A DNA stretch of 64,000 bases from Acinetobacter rongchengensis (lineage in GTDB: Bacteria > Pseudomonadota > Gammaproteobacteria > Pseudomonadales > Moraxellaceae): the NCBI RefSeq assembly GCF_003611475.1, contig NZ_RAXT01000008.1, forward strand, positions 46,619-110,618, in the 5' to 3' direction. The position numbers and the translations under genes are program-made. The notes beneath the pieces are model-generated. The model saw only the letters and a program-made list of their open reading frames with translations, made no database searches and was not told where the DNA came from. Positions 19,619 through 27,462 of the stretch are shown piece after piece. Numbering within the stretch: the first letter of the stretch is position 1; every line of letters starts with the position of its first letter.

Positions 19619-20329
19619 ATGAAACGCTATTTACCTAAATCATGGAAATTACTTTACCAATTGATTCGTAGATATTGTCGTGAACATTTATTTTCTAAGC
19701 ACAATTTTGCTCTACAACATGACCGAATTTGGCAAACTCAATATCAAATTTCAACACAGCAAGAGATTAAGATAAATCGTTATTTTGACAATAAAGCCCA
19801 TAACATAGATTTAACCATTCAAGCACTGCATGGCTTAGTGATTGAACCCAATCAAACCTTTTCTTTTTGGCATGTTGTGAAAGCACCGACACAGAAAAAT
19901 GGATATAAAGTCGGACGGAATTTAATTCAAGGCAAATTAACAGAAGACATTGGTGGTGGAATCTGTCAAATTTCTTGTTTGCTTTATATCAATGCATTAA
20001 AAACAGGTTTAAGGATTATCGAAAGACATGCTCATTCTATTGATATTTATCAGGAACATGAACGATTTACACCATTAGGCAGTGATGCGAGTGTTGTTTA
20101 TGGCTATAAAGATTTGCAGTTTCAAAATACTTTAGAGTTTCCGATCCAAATTAAAATATTAAGACAGAATAATCAATTACTTGCGCTGTTCTCGACAAAA
20201 CGCCCGACACGAACTTATTTACTGGATTTTGTGATTGAGGATGCCGAACATTATCGAACGGTAAATAGCTATGCTGATCATAAACATATCTCAAAGGACA
20301 AATATCAATTGCCGAGCGATTTAGAATAA
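19619..20329 (+). CDS. VanW-family protein
   Basis: 236 aa with the VanW signature: GLVIEPNQTFSFWHVV, then GRNLIQGKLTEDIGGGICQIS near residues 98-118 and a Leu-Tyr-Ile-Asn segment. The N-terminus (residues 1-40) is basic with no clear signal peptide. VanW proteins were first seen in VanB-type glycopeptide-resistance clusters but are common in genomes without them; their molecular function is not established. No vanHAX-like gene is here, so this is not evidence of glycopeptide resistance. An AAAGGAAAG ribosome-binding site precedes the ATG. Confidence 0.82.
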   Translation: MKRYLPKSWKLLYQLIRRYCREHLFSKHNFALQHDRIWQTQYQISTQQEIKINRYFDNKAHNIDLTIQALHGLVIEPNQTFSFWHVVKAPTQKNGYKVGRNLIQGKLTEDIGGGICQISCLLYINALKTGLRIIERHAHSIDIYQEHERFTPLGSDASVVYGYKDLQFQNTLEFPIQIKILRQNNQLLALFSTKRPTRTYLLDFVIEDAEHYRTVNSYADHKHISKDKYQLPSDLE

Positions 20330-20337
20330 TATTGAGC

Positions 20338-20868
20338 TTATTTGGCTTTATTTGGTTTATTATTTTCAATGATATATCGATCCACAGTGCGTGGATCACG
20401 TGGTAAGTCGAGTCTGACTCGACAACCTAAATCAATATCATCTTTTTCAAAAACAATAATTTCAGCATTTAATTCGATCGGACGTCCTGTTTCAAAATCC
20501 GTTTTTCGTAAATTGCCACCCAATAGTTCTGCATATCTTTTTTCTAAATATCCAATGGTTAAATCTTGGATCATCACTTTAATTGAATATTGCTGATTTA
20601 CACATTCAGGCTCACGTTGTACACGTGCTTTTCTTAAATACCCTGTTTCAGATGCTCTTAACATCAGTTCATTGATCAATTTTTTTTGTGCATGGGTATT
20701 CATGTTTAAAACCAATTCAAATTGTTCCAAACCTTTCCATTGAAATGGATACTGACGAAAATACATATCTCGTTCAAATTGATAGCGTTGCCAACGCTGT
20801 TGATCGACATGCTTGGCAAAAACGATACCAAGGGCAATCACAGCGATAATGATCACTAAAATTAACAT
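20338..20868 (-). CDS. Membrane-anchored protein of unknown function
   Basis: 176 aa. Residues 1-18 form a single hydrophobic segment with no signal cleavage site (MLILVIIIAVIALGIVFA), so it is probably an N-terminally anchored inner-membrane protein with a cytoplasmic or periplasmic soluble domain. The soluble part is charged, with many Arg/Glu/Gln, and I recognise no domain. It lies 77 bp downstream of pyrE on the same strand, beyond a terminator hairpin, and is convergent with the VanW-like gene, with only 8 bp between their stop codons. Confidence 0.6.
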   Translation of the reverse strand: MLILVIIIAVIALGIVFAKHVDQQRWQRYQFERDMYFRQYPFQWKGLEQFELVLNMNTHAQKKLINELMLRASETGYLRKARVQREPECVNQQYSIKVMIQDLTIGYLEKRYAELLGGNLRKTDFETGRPIELNAEIIVFEKDDIDLGCRVRLDLPRDPRTVDRYIIENNKPNKAK

Positions 20869-20902
20869 TGAAGGTCGATATCCATGCTTAAATGAGCCAT
20901 AA

Positions 20903-20928
20903 AAATAAGGAGCATATGCTCCTTATTT
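20903..20928 (-). terminator. pyrE terminator
   Basis: A palindromic stem AAATAAGGAGCA / TGCTCCTTATTT followed by T on the minus strand, 17 bp after the pyrE stop. It sits just before the start of the 176-aa membrane protein. Confidence 0.75.
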
Positions 20929-20944
20929 TATCTAATTTTATAAT

Positions 20945-21595
20945 TTATACACCATATTTCACACGGTAAGCTTCCATTTTTGCTAGTGCTTCTTGCTCAT
21001 TTTTTGCATCTAAATAATTCATCAGATCTTTCATGGTAATCAATGCATGCACAGGAATTTCTAATTCTTTTTGAACTTCTTGAATAGCTGAATACTGACT
21101 TTGACCTTTTTCTTGACGATCTAAAGCCACCAATACACCTGCAATTGTTGCGCCTGCATTTTTAAGAATAGTCACCACTTCACGAATGGCCGTTCCCGCA
21201 GTAATTACATCATCAATGATCCAAACTTTCTTGCCTTCAACTGAAGCACCGACCAATACACCGCCTTCACCATGATCTTTGGCTTCTTTACGGTTGAAGC
21301 CCCAAGGCACACTCACACCATGTACTTGTGACAATGCTACAGCCGTTGCTGCAACAAAAGGAATCCCTTTATACGCAGGACCAAAAATCACGTCCACATT
21401 GTTACATTGTGTGAGTTTATCTGCATAACCTTGAGCTAAAAGCGATAATGCTTCACCATCGTTAAGTAAACCTGCATTAAAAAAATAAGGACTCACACGA
21501 CCTGATTTTAAAGTAAACTCACCAAATTTAAGCACACCTCGTGATAATGCGAGTTCGATAAAAGCTTGCGGGTTAAACTGAGCTGGCGTTGACAT
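20945..21595 (-). CDS. pyrE: Orotate phosphoribosyltransferase
   Basis: 216 aa from the ATG at 21595 (GGAG ribosome-binding site 9 nt upstream); the frame is open 32 codons further but those overlap crc. PyrE converts orotate and PRPP to OMP in de novo pyrimidine synthesis. The PRPP-binding motif [16 protein letters not shown] is near residue 120, and [11 protein letters not shown] near residue 29. It is divergent from crc with only 35 bp between the two start codons. Confidence 0.96.
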   Translation of the reverse strand: MSTPAQFNPQAFIELALSRGVLKFGEFTLKSGRVSPYFFNAGLLNDGEALSLLAQGYADKLTQCNNVDVIFGPAYKGIPFVAATAVALSQVHGVSVPWGFNRKEAKDHGEGGVLVGASVEGKKVWIIDDVITAGTAIREVVTILKNAGATIAGVLVALDRQEKGQSQYSAIQEVQKELEIPVHALITMKDLMNYLDAKNEQEALAKMEAYRVKYGV

Positions 21596-21630
21596 GAGGT
21601 GCTCCAAAAATTCATACATTGAGGTTATGA

Positions 21631-22455
21631 ATGCACATGATACCAAAGAGTAGCTATCCAAGTGATCAAAAAATTTTAAGAGTCGTCTCAATCAACGTAA
21701 ACGGCCTGCGTTCATCCGTGACTAAAGGACTGCTTGAATGGATGGAAAAATCAGATGCAGACGTCATCTGCATCCAAGAAAGTCGCATTACCCATGAGCA
21801 ATGGACAGACAAATTTAAACCCGAAGGTTGGTTTACCCATTTGTTCCCTGCTGAAAAATCAGGTTATGCAGGCACTGCGATTTATAGTCGCTTACCTTTT
21901 AAATCTGTGCAAAATGGTTTAGGTTTTGAACTTGCAGACTCACAAGGTCGTTTTATTACGGCTGAATTTGATCTAGGTTTAAACAAGCCTGTATATATTT
22001 GCTCTTTGTATTTGCCTTCGGGTTCATCTGGTGATGAAGCCCAAGCGCGTAAAGATCACTTTTTAGAAGAATATACAAAAATTTTAAAACAATGGCGTGA
22101 TGAAGATAAATCTATCATCGTCTGTGGTGACTACAACATTGTGCATAAACGCATCGATATCAAAAACTGGTCAGGCAATCAAAAGTCTTCAGGTTGTTTA
22201 CCCCATGAACGCGCATGGTTAGACCATATTTATGATGATTTAGGTTATGTCGACACATTCCGTGAAGTCCGTAAAGAAGCTGAATTATATTCTTGGTGGT
22301 CAAATCGTGGACAAGCACGCGCTAAAAATGTGGGTTGGCGTATTGATTACCAAGCTTGTTCACCTGATTGGAAAGTGCGTACGGTAAATGCATGGGTGTA
22401 TAAAGATGAATGGTATAGCGATCATGCTCCTGTAATCATTGATTATACGATATAA
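21631..22455 (+). CDS. crc: Catabolite repression control protein Crc (ExoIII-fold)
   Basis: 274 aa, endonuclease/exonuclease/phosphatase fold. Alignment by eye to Pseudomonas Crc is strong: [23 protein letters not shown] and the ERAWLD...LGYVD block; the position next to pyrE is also that of crc. In Pseudomonas, Crc acts with Hfq to block translation of catabolic mRNAs. Unlike Pseudomonas Crc, this copy keeps ExoIII catalytic residues: IQES (Glu50), CGDYN and SDHAP, where Pseudomonas has QDT, GSLY and SQHAP. Nuclease activity is therefore possible. The start at 21631 is supported by GAGG 6 nt upstream. ExoIII is the alternative call; synteny and the Crc-specific blocks favour Crc. Confidence 0.85.
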   Translation: MHMIPKSSYPSDQKILRVVSINVNGLRSSVTKGLLEWMEKSDADVICIQESRITHEQWTDKFKPEGWFTHLFPAEKSGYAGTAIYSRLPFKSVQNGLGFELADSQGRFITAEFDLGLNKPVYICSLYLPSGSSGDEAQARKDHFLEEYTKILKQWRDEDKSIIVCGDYNIVHKRIDIKNWSGNQKSSGCLPHERAWLDHIYDDLGYVDTFREVRKEAELYSWWSNRGQARAKNVGWRIDYQACSPDWKVRTVNAWVYKDEWYSDHAPVIIDYTI

Positions 22456-22468
22456 ATATTAAAAAACT

Positions 22469-22502
22469 GCACATTGAGTTTACAAGTGTAAACTCAATGT
22501 GC
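22469..22502. repeat. 34-bp perfect palindrome after crc
   Basis: Arms GCACATTGAGTTTACA and TGTAAACTCAATGTGC around a 2-bp centre. On the minus strand it is followed by T6 and could act as a terminator in that direction, but no minus-strand gene needs one. On the plus strand there is no T-run. It could instead be a crc mRNA 3' end structure or a regulator site for the small RNA downstream. Confidence 0.75.
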
Positions 22503-22546
22503 GTCAAAATCTCACAAAACTTGTCGTGTTATCTTATATTCTCTTC

Positions 22547-22735
22547 ATGCAAATAAGAGCATTATAGCTTCACGGCACAGGGACATTGTCAGGATGACAG
22601 CAAAAGGATAGGACGCCGTAGGATGAAAGGAAATAAATATTTTTATATTTGTTTTCCAAGGATGTGACATTGGACGTTGTACTGAGACCCGCATAATCAG
22701 GATGATTTGATGCGGGCTTTCTCTTTTTTAAATTA
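22547..22735 (+). ncRNA. Candidate CsrA/RsmA-sequestering small RNA (CsrB/RsmZ type)
   Basis: Between 22581 and 22702 there are nine GGA trinucleotides (starts 22581, 22592, 22606, 22611, 22621, 22629, 22660, 22672, 22700), seven as AGGA, far above the one or two expected by chance. TGTC-AGGAT-GACA (22587-22599) puts the motif in a hairpin loop. A Rho-independent terminator follows (CCCGCAT...ATGCGGG, about 22688-22716, with CTTTCTCTTTTTT after) whose apical stem-loop is AATC-AGGAT-GATT. That layout matches RsmY/Z/X and CsrB RNAs. There is no open frame. The 5' end is uncertain; possible -10 elements at 22535-22540 (TATATT) or near 22562. Confidence 0.78.
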
Positions 22736-22932
22736 TCCTTTCTAAAAAACTCATTTCCAATATCTTGAGTTATTTCTTCTAGTGTATTTATTTCAAATTT
22801 AAACTCAAAATATGAAAGCTTTATGACAAAAGCTAGATTGCTTAAAATATACTACTCAAACATATACATTTTTCATTGGCAATTTTGCTATCCTTTCAGT
22901 CAAATCAGATAATTAAATGCTTAGGTTTAAAC

Positions 22933-23280
22933 ATGCTTAAAATTTATGGAATCAAAAACTGCAACTCTATGAAAAAGGCTTTTGATCTACTGACTGAACT
23001 GGGTTTGAGTTATGAGTTTCATGACTATAAAAAACAAGGGATTGATGCTGAAACAATCAAAGTTTGGTTAAAACAGATTCCGCAAGATATTCTTTTAAAT
23101 AAAAAAGGAACAACTTGGAAAAAACTCAGCGAACAAGAACAGCAGCTTGCCCTTTCAAGCCAAGAAGAATTGATTAAAGCGTTGACCACACACAGCAGCT
23201 TAATTAAACGCCCAGTGATCGATCAAGCGGGGCAATTTGTAGTAGGTTTTGATGAAGACAAAATCAAAGCTTTAAAATAA
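22933..23280 (+). CDS. ArsC/Spx/YffB-family protein
   Basis: 115 aa from the ATG at 22933. The frame opens earlier but the family N-terminus MLKIYGIKNCNSMKKAFDLL begins here. Thioredoxin-like fold with a single active-site cysteine in the KNCNSMKKA motif, followed by YEFHDYKKQGI and a C-terminal TTHSSLIKRPVI segment containing the family's conserved Arg-Pro. YffB/Spx relatives are annotated as arsenate reductase-related; arsenate reduction is not established for YffB proteins and no ars genes are nearby. I call it a YffB-like protein of undefined redox role. Confidence 0.83.
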   Translation: MLKIYGIKNCNSMKKAFDLLTELGLSYEFHDYKKQGIDAETIKVWLKQIPQDILLNKKGTTWKKLSEQEQQLALSSQEELIKALTTHSSLIKRPVIDQAGQFVVGFDEDKIKALK

Positions 23281-23302
23281 CTCATAAAATAATCCATTTA
23301 AA

Positions 23303-23338
23303 AACAAAAACCCGATCACGTGATCGGGTTTTTGTTTA
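23303..23338. terminator. Bidirectional terminator (36-bp perfect palindrome)
   Basis: AAACAAAAACCCGATCA-CG-TGATCGGGTTTTTGTTT, shared by the convergent YffB-like and DUF2147 genes. Confidence 0.9.
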
Positions 23339-23350
23339 AACGCAAGGCAA

Positions 23351-23782
23351 TTAGTTGGCACGAACCCAAGTTTGGTTACGACCAAGCGCAGCAATACCAA
23401 TATAACCACGTAATTTCAACTGATTACCAGCAAGCTCAGCTTTTAATTTATAAGTCTTACCATTTTTTGGATCTAGAATAGAACCATTATCATAGTTTTT
23501 ACCACCAACGTTCTTCAAGCCAGTCACAATCGTGACGCCTTTTAAAGACTTATTGTGATAAGGCCCTTCACATTTAACACAAGCGTTTTCTTCGCCAGGA
23601 GTTAATACATTTTGAATGGTTGCGTTCAGCGTTCCATTTTTCTGTTCTGTGAATTTCACCACTGCTTTAGGCTGTTTCGTTGTATCGTCAATTGTTTTCC
23701 ACACAGTTCCATTTAATGGATCTGCAGCATTTGCAAAAACTGTTGCAGATAGTAATCCTAGTGCAAGAGCAATTTTTTTCAT
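23351..23782 (-). CDS. DUF2147 secreted protein
   Basis: 143 aa from the ATG at 23782 (AGGGAAAA upstream). A signal peptide, MKKIALALGLLSATVFANA, is followed by the mature start ADPLNGTVWKTIDDTTKQPKAV. This and the segment PYHNKSLKGVTIVTGLKN plus GSILDPKNGKTYKLKAEL match DUF2147, a small beta-barrel-like domain of unknown role found in periplasmic proteins. It has one cysteine pair motif (CVKCEG). It shares a divergent promoter region with the hydrolase at 23937 that contains two copies of the same 12-bp sequence. Confidence 0.85.
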   Translation of the reverse strand: MKKIALALGLLSATVFANAADPLNGTVWKTIDDTTKQPKAVVKFTEQKNGTLNATIQNVLTPGEENACVKCEGPYHNKSLKGVTIVTGLKNVGGKNYDNGSILDPKNGKTYKLKAELAGNQLKLRGYIGIAALGRNQTWVRAN

Positions 23783-23808
23783 TGTTTTGTTTTCCCTAGT
23801 CATTTATG

Positions 23809-23870
23809 ACACTATATAGTATTAAAAACTCACAGCCAATTAGCAATTTTTGTCTGTGACTATATAGTGT
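23809..23870. promoter_or_regulatory. Symmetric divergent promoters with paired 12-bp sites
   Basis: ACACTATATAGT occurs at 23809-23820 on the plus strand and, in inverse orientation, at 23859-23870, 38 bp apart. Each copy contains TATAGT placed as a -10. For the DUF2147 gene the -35 is TTGGCT with a 17-bp spacer (minus strand); for the hydrolase the -35 is TTAGCA at 23840-23845 with a 17-bp spacer. The palindromic core ACTATATAGT suggests a common regulator, which is inference. Confidence 0.6.
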
Positions 23871-23936
23871 ACCCTTGTAAAAATTGTTGGTAAATCCACA
23901 AAAATAATGATCAAATTTCAAAAAAATGGAAGAAAC

Positions 23937-24851
23937 ATGAAGATTAATCCTGCCTTGAAACAATATTTTACAGAATCGATTCTGAAAGCGAGCTTCAAAT
24001 ATCCAAGCCGATTTAATCTTTCACCAAGCACCATGCGTTTTAGCATAGAACAACTTTCTCGTATTTTCCCACAACGCAAAGATGTTCATATTCGGAATTT
24101 ACGGATCGCAGGCGTTCGTGCTGAAGAAATCAAACCTCAAGCACACTCTACACAAATGATTTTACATATCCACGGTGGCGCTTTTTTTGTGGGCTCTTTA
24201 AATACTCATCGTGCTTTTTTATCTGAGGTTGCAGCTAGAACTCAAATGCAAGTCTTACATTTAGACTATCCACTTGCACCAGAAAACCCTTTTCCTGAAG
24301 CAGGAGATGCTATTTATGATGTTTATCAACAACTTTTAGATCAGGGTGTTTTACCTAAAGACATTATTATTTCAGGTGATTCATGTGGTGCAAATTTAGC
24401 ATTGGCGTTAGTTTTAAGAATAAAAGAAGAAAATAAACAACAACTTCCAAGCGGTTTGATTTTAATGTCACCTTTTTTAGATTTGACACTGACAGGTGAA
24501 TCAATGCGTTATAATCAAAAACATGATGCATTGTTATCAATGGAAGCGCTTGAAATAGGCATTGAACACTATGTTCCCAAACATTTAGATCGCTCTTTAG
24601 CTCCACTATCGCCTATTTTTGGTGATTTTGAAGGACTTCCACCGACTTTAGTCCAAATTGGTTCGAAAGAAATTCTTTTATCAGATGCACAACGTTTTGA
24701 AGAAAAAGCCAAAGCTGCACATGTTAAAGTAATTTATAAACTTTACACGGGTATGTGGCACAACTTCCAAATGTTTAGCCCTTGGTTTGATGAAGCAAAA
24801 CGCTCACTTGCAGATATTGCCGAATTTGCCCATCACCTTGATCGTGATTAA
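23937..24851 (+). CDS. Alpha/beta hydrolase, HSL-type esterase
   Basis: 304 aa from the ATG at 23937, chosen for the GGAAG 5 nt upstream. The oxyanion-hole motif HGGAFFVGS near residue 75 and the nucleophile elbow GDSCGANLALAL (Ser near residue 144) are those of the hormone-sensitive lipase family, together with the YPLAPENPFPEA segment. A distal Asp (LLSDAQRF) and His (GMWHNFQMF) complete the likely triad. It probably hydrolyses short acyl esters; no signal peptide is evident, so it should be cytoplasmic. It is divergent from the DUF2147 gene. Confidence 0.85.
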   Translation: MKINPALKQYFTESILKASFKYPSRFNLSPSTMRFSIEQLSRIFPQRKDVHIRNLRIAGVRAEEIKPQAHSTQMILHIHGGAFFVGSLNTHRAFLSEVAARTQMQVLHLDYPLAPENPFPEAGDAIYDVYQQLLDQGVLPKDIIISGDSCGANLALALVLRIKEENKQQLPSGLILMSPFLDLTLTGESMRYNQKHDALLSMEALEIGIEHYVPKHLDRSLAPLSPIFGDFEGLPPTLVQIGSKEILLSDAQRFEEKAKAAHVKVIYKLYTGMWHNFQMFSPWFDEAKRSLADIAEFAHHLDRD

Positions 24852-25267
24852 TAACTGAGTAACTCCTCGTTATAATATTTAATCAAAAATTGTGATATAT
24901 AAATCATATATTTATATATCGCCCTATCAGTATTCATTTATATATTAAAACTTAAACAAAATAGTTAGCTGTCATTTTATTTTAACAATAGATTTATTTT
25001 TTATTGAAATTATATTTACAATCAAATATTTAAGAATTCATATTTAAATATAATCAATTATTTCTATTATGATTATATTTTAAATCTATTATTTAGTTTT
25101 ACCAGCACCTATTAATTATCCACTTTTATTGAAAAATTCATCACAGTTTTTACTATAATGAATATATCTATCAATATTTTACAAAAATTTTAATTTGAAA
25201 CCCACCCAATTAATTGCTACATTTATAAAGTAACACAATAAAAATCGAGTGTCCGGGTGGAAAAAAG
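24852..25267. other. AT-rich intergenic region, no gene seen
   Basis: 416 bp of very AT-rich DNA with no terminator or coding sequence that I can support. It ends with the leader of the degenerate GGDEF gene and a GGTGG-type ribosome-binding site. Confidence 0.6.
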
Positions 25268-25870
25268 ATGCGAAATAAAGTTTATTCAAAGAGACGCCGT
25301 AAGATTCACTCTTTATTCAATCAAGTATTGAAAACGTCGTTTATTTCTAAATTAATGGGTAAGAGTCAACTCGATAATCACCTAGAAATAGATTCAGTTA
25401 CGGGTATATACAATCAATTTGCGATTAATAACTATCTCAAAGAGTTACATCCACAACCTGAGGCAAATTTTGGTATTATTCTATTAAGTATTGATAATTT
25501 GAAGCAAGTAAAAGAAAAATTTAACCAAAAGATTGCCGATAAAGCTTTGCTTTCAACGGCGCAGCAATTAACACATCATATCCGTGATACAGATTTGGTC
25601 GGTCGTTATAGTGAGTCTGAATTCATTATTATTCTTGGTGATGTAACGCAGGATCAAGCGATTGGTATTGCTGATCGACTCACCAAATTAATCAATAAAA
25701 ATGCACTAAAAGCAAACCGCAAAAATGTTTCATTGAAAGCCAGTTGTGGTGTATCTGTTTCAGAAAAAGACTCCATTAGCGATAACGTTCTTCAGCAGGC
25801 TGATCAAGCTTTATATCTTGCAAAAACCAATGGGGTTAGCTTTTATTCCAATACTCACCTATTATCATAA
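25268..25870 (+). CDS. GGDEF-domain protein with degenerate active site
   Basis: 200 aa, no membrane segment. The GGDEF domain covers about residues 40-200: it has the start DSVTGIYNQFAINNYL, then IILLSIDNLKQVKEKF. Where active cyclases read R-Y-G-G-D/E-E-F it reads VGRYSESEFIIIL, so both glycines and the first acidic residue are lost. C-terminal ASCGVSVSEKD and QQADQALYLAKTNG are well kept. It therefore probably does not make c-di-GMP and may instead be an effector or regulatory partner, perhaps of the intact cyclase downstream. The first 35 residues are basic. Confidence 0.85.
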   Translation: MRNKVYSKRRRKIHSLFNQVLKTSFISKLMGKSQLDNHLEIDSVTGIYNQFAINNYLKELHPQPEANFGIILLSIDNLKQVKEKFNQKIADKALLSTAQQLTHHIRDTDLVGRYSESEFIIILGDVTQDQAIGIADRLTKLINKNALKANRKNVSLKASCGVSVSEKDSISDNVLQQADQALYLAKTNGVSFYSNTHLLS

Positions 25871-26258
25871 TACGTAGTATTGCCCTAAAATAAGTTTAGA
25901 TTTGAATGGCTTATTTTAGGGTACTGTCATGTTCTGAAATAAGTTTAAAAAATCAATGTCAAATAATCAGCACAGAATTATGTTAAATATTGAATAAATC
26001 TATAATTATAAAAATGATACACCGATCGTTTGAATCGAAATTAATTTAGCCTTTTTTATTTGATTTACAATGAATTAAATAGCTCTATCAAAAAGCAATA
26101 CAACACGTACCCTTTATCGCGATTGTCATTAATCTTTCTTTTATATACAGAGTCGAAGCAATCTGTATAATATTTCTACCACCATAATTAAATTTACTTA
26201 ATCAATTCAAAATAAATTTTTTTATCGCTTTTCCAAATTTTAAATGGATTAAAGAGAA
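25871..26258. other. Intergenic region with an extended hairpin, no gene seen
   Basis: A 12-bp stem CCCTAAAATAAG / CTTATTTTAGGG (25883-25894 with 25910-25921) follows the degenerate GGDEF gene, without a T-run; it may still end that transcript. The remaining bases are AT-rich. Confidence 0.55.
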
Positions 26259-27434
26259 ATGAGCTTCTTCAGCACAAAAAAGAATAAATTCCTCACAAAG
26301 CTACAAAAGCAATTTAATTCAAACATCATTATGAATTGGAGCAACGTTCATAAATGTATACTGATTCTGATACTAACCTTAGGCGTGCATTTTATATGGA
26401 TTGGATGGAAATCATTCATTTTCTTAAATCCAACGCTTTGGCAATGGGTTAACTTCTCTCTACTCAAATCACAAATTTATTTCAATATTTGCACAGCTAG
26501 CCTCGTGTTTGTCTTGATTATTTTGTGCTATTTTTTCCAAAAAAAACGATGGGCAGAAACTGTTTTACCGCATATTGTTATTGCCATTTTTGTAAATGTA
26601 ATGCTCTTTGACGGTTTCTTAATCGGTATTTACAGCCCTGCAACCATCTTTGCATTTGTTTGTATCTCAGGTTTAGGGCTTATTTTATTCAATCGAAAAA
26701 CCTTTTATTTTCAGCTTACTGTAGCACTTTTTGTGTACTTTTCACTTATATATTGTACATACAATAAACTCATTCCATATGCCCCCTTATTCAGTCAGAA
26801 CTTGTTAAATCATAATCCAGATCGCAATTTCTTCTGGATTTCGAGTATGTTTCTTTTCATTATGCCGATATTCATCACCTGTTTTATTTTATGTGAGGTT
26901 TTACTTTCACAATGGCGTAACCAAGAATCATTTATCAAGAATTTAAGCCAAACAGACCCCTTAACCAATTTGTATAATCGCCGTTTTTTTAATGAAACGC
27001 TGGATACTATTCAAAAAAATCAATCCCGTTATGCAATTATCCTCATGGATATCGATCACTTTAAAATGATCAACGATCAATATGGTCATCATTTCGGAGA
27101 TGAGGTACTACAACGTGTCGCAAGTCTGCTGTGTTCTCAAACACGACATACGGATATTGTTGCTCGATATGGAGGCGAAGAATTTATTATCGCTTTACCT
27201 GACACATCATTGGCAGTTGCACATGAGATTGCCGAGCGTTGTCGTTTAATCATTCAAAATGAAATTTTAGAAACAGTTGAACATAAAAATATCCGATGTA
27301 CTGCGAGTTTTGGTGTCGCTATTTCTATATATGGAATCCATATAAACAAAGTTATTCATCTCGCCGATCAAGCTTTATATCATGCAAAACAACTCGGAAG
27401 AAACCAAGTTCAATCGTTTACAGATCTTCATTAA
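26259..27434 (+). CDS. Diguanylate cyclase, membrane-bound
   Basis: 391 aa. The N-terminal half has about six hydrophobic transmembrane segments (residues 25-220), resembling a MASE-type sensor but with no recognisable ligand motif. The GGDEF domain (about 230-391) is intact: QTDPLTNLYNRRFF, ILMDIDHFKMINDQYGH and the active site RYGGEEF, followed by ASFGVAIS and ADQALYHAKQLGRN. It should make c-di-GMP from two GTP at the inner membrane. No RxxD inhibitory site is obvious. It has its own upstream region, so it is probably not co-transcribed with the degenerate GGDEF gene. Confidence 0.93.
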   Translation: MSFFSTKKNKFLTKLQKQFNSNIIMNWSNVHKCILILILTLGVHFIWIGWKSFIFLNPTLWQWVNFSLLKSQIYFNICTASLVFVLIILCYFFQKKRWAETVLPHIVIAIFVNVMLFDGFLIGIYSPATIFAFVCISGLGLILFNRKTFYFQLTVALFVYFSLIYCTYNKLIPYAPLFSQNLLNHNPDRNFFWISSMFLFIMPIFITCFILCEVLLSQWRNQESFIKNLSQTDPLTNLYNRRFFNETLDTIQKNQSRYAIILMDIDHFKMINDQYGHHFGDEVLQRVASLLCSQTRHTDIVARYGGEEFIIALPDTSLAVAHEIAERCRLIIQNEILETVEHKNIRCTASFGVAISIYGIHINKVIHLADQALYHAKQLGRNQVQSFTDLH

Positions 27435-27462
27435 TCGAGTAAACGCATTGTTATACGAGCAC

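Noticed and set aside
19619..20329. Glycopeptide resistance determinant
   Set aside because: A VanW-family protein alone, without vanH/A/X or a sensor pair, is not evidence of resistance.
22469..22502. Palindrome as the plus-strand terminator of crc
   Set aside because: No T-run follows on the plus strand; kept only as a palindrome of unknown role.
22469..22502. GacA-type site (TGTAAG...CTTACA) upstream of the small RNA
   Set aside because: The dyad has TTTACA..TGTAAA, the opposite polarity, so it does not match the GacA box.
22933..23280. Arsenate reductase
   Set aside because: Sequence is of the YffB/Spx type and no ars genes are nearby.
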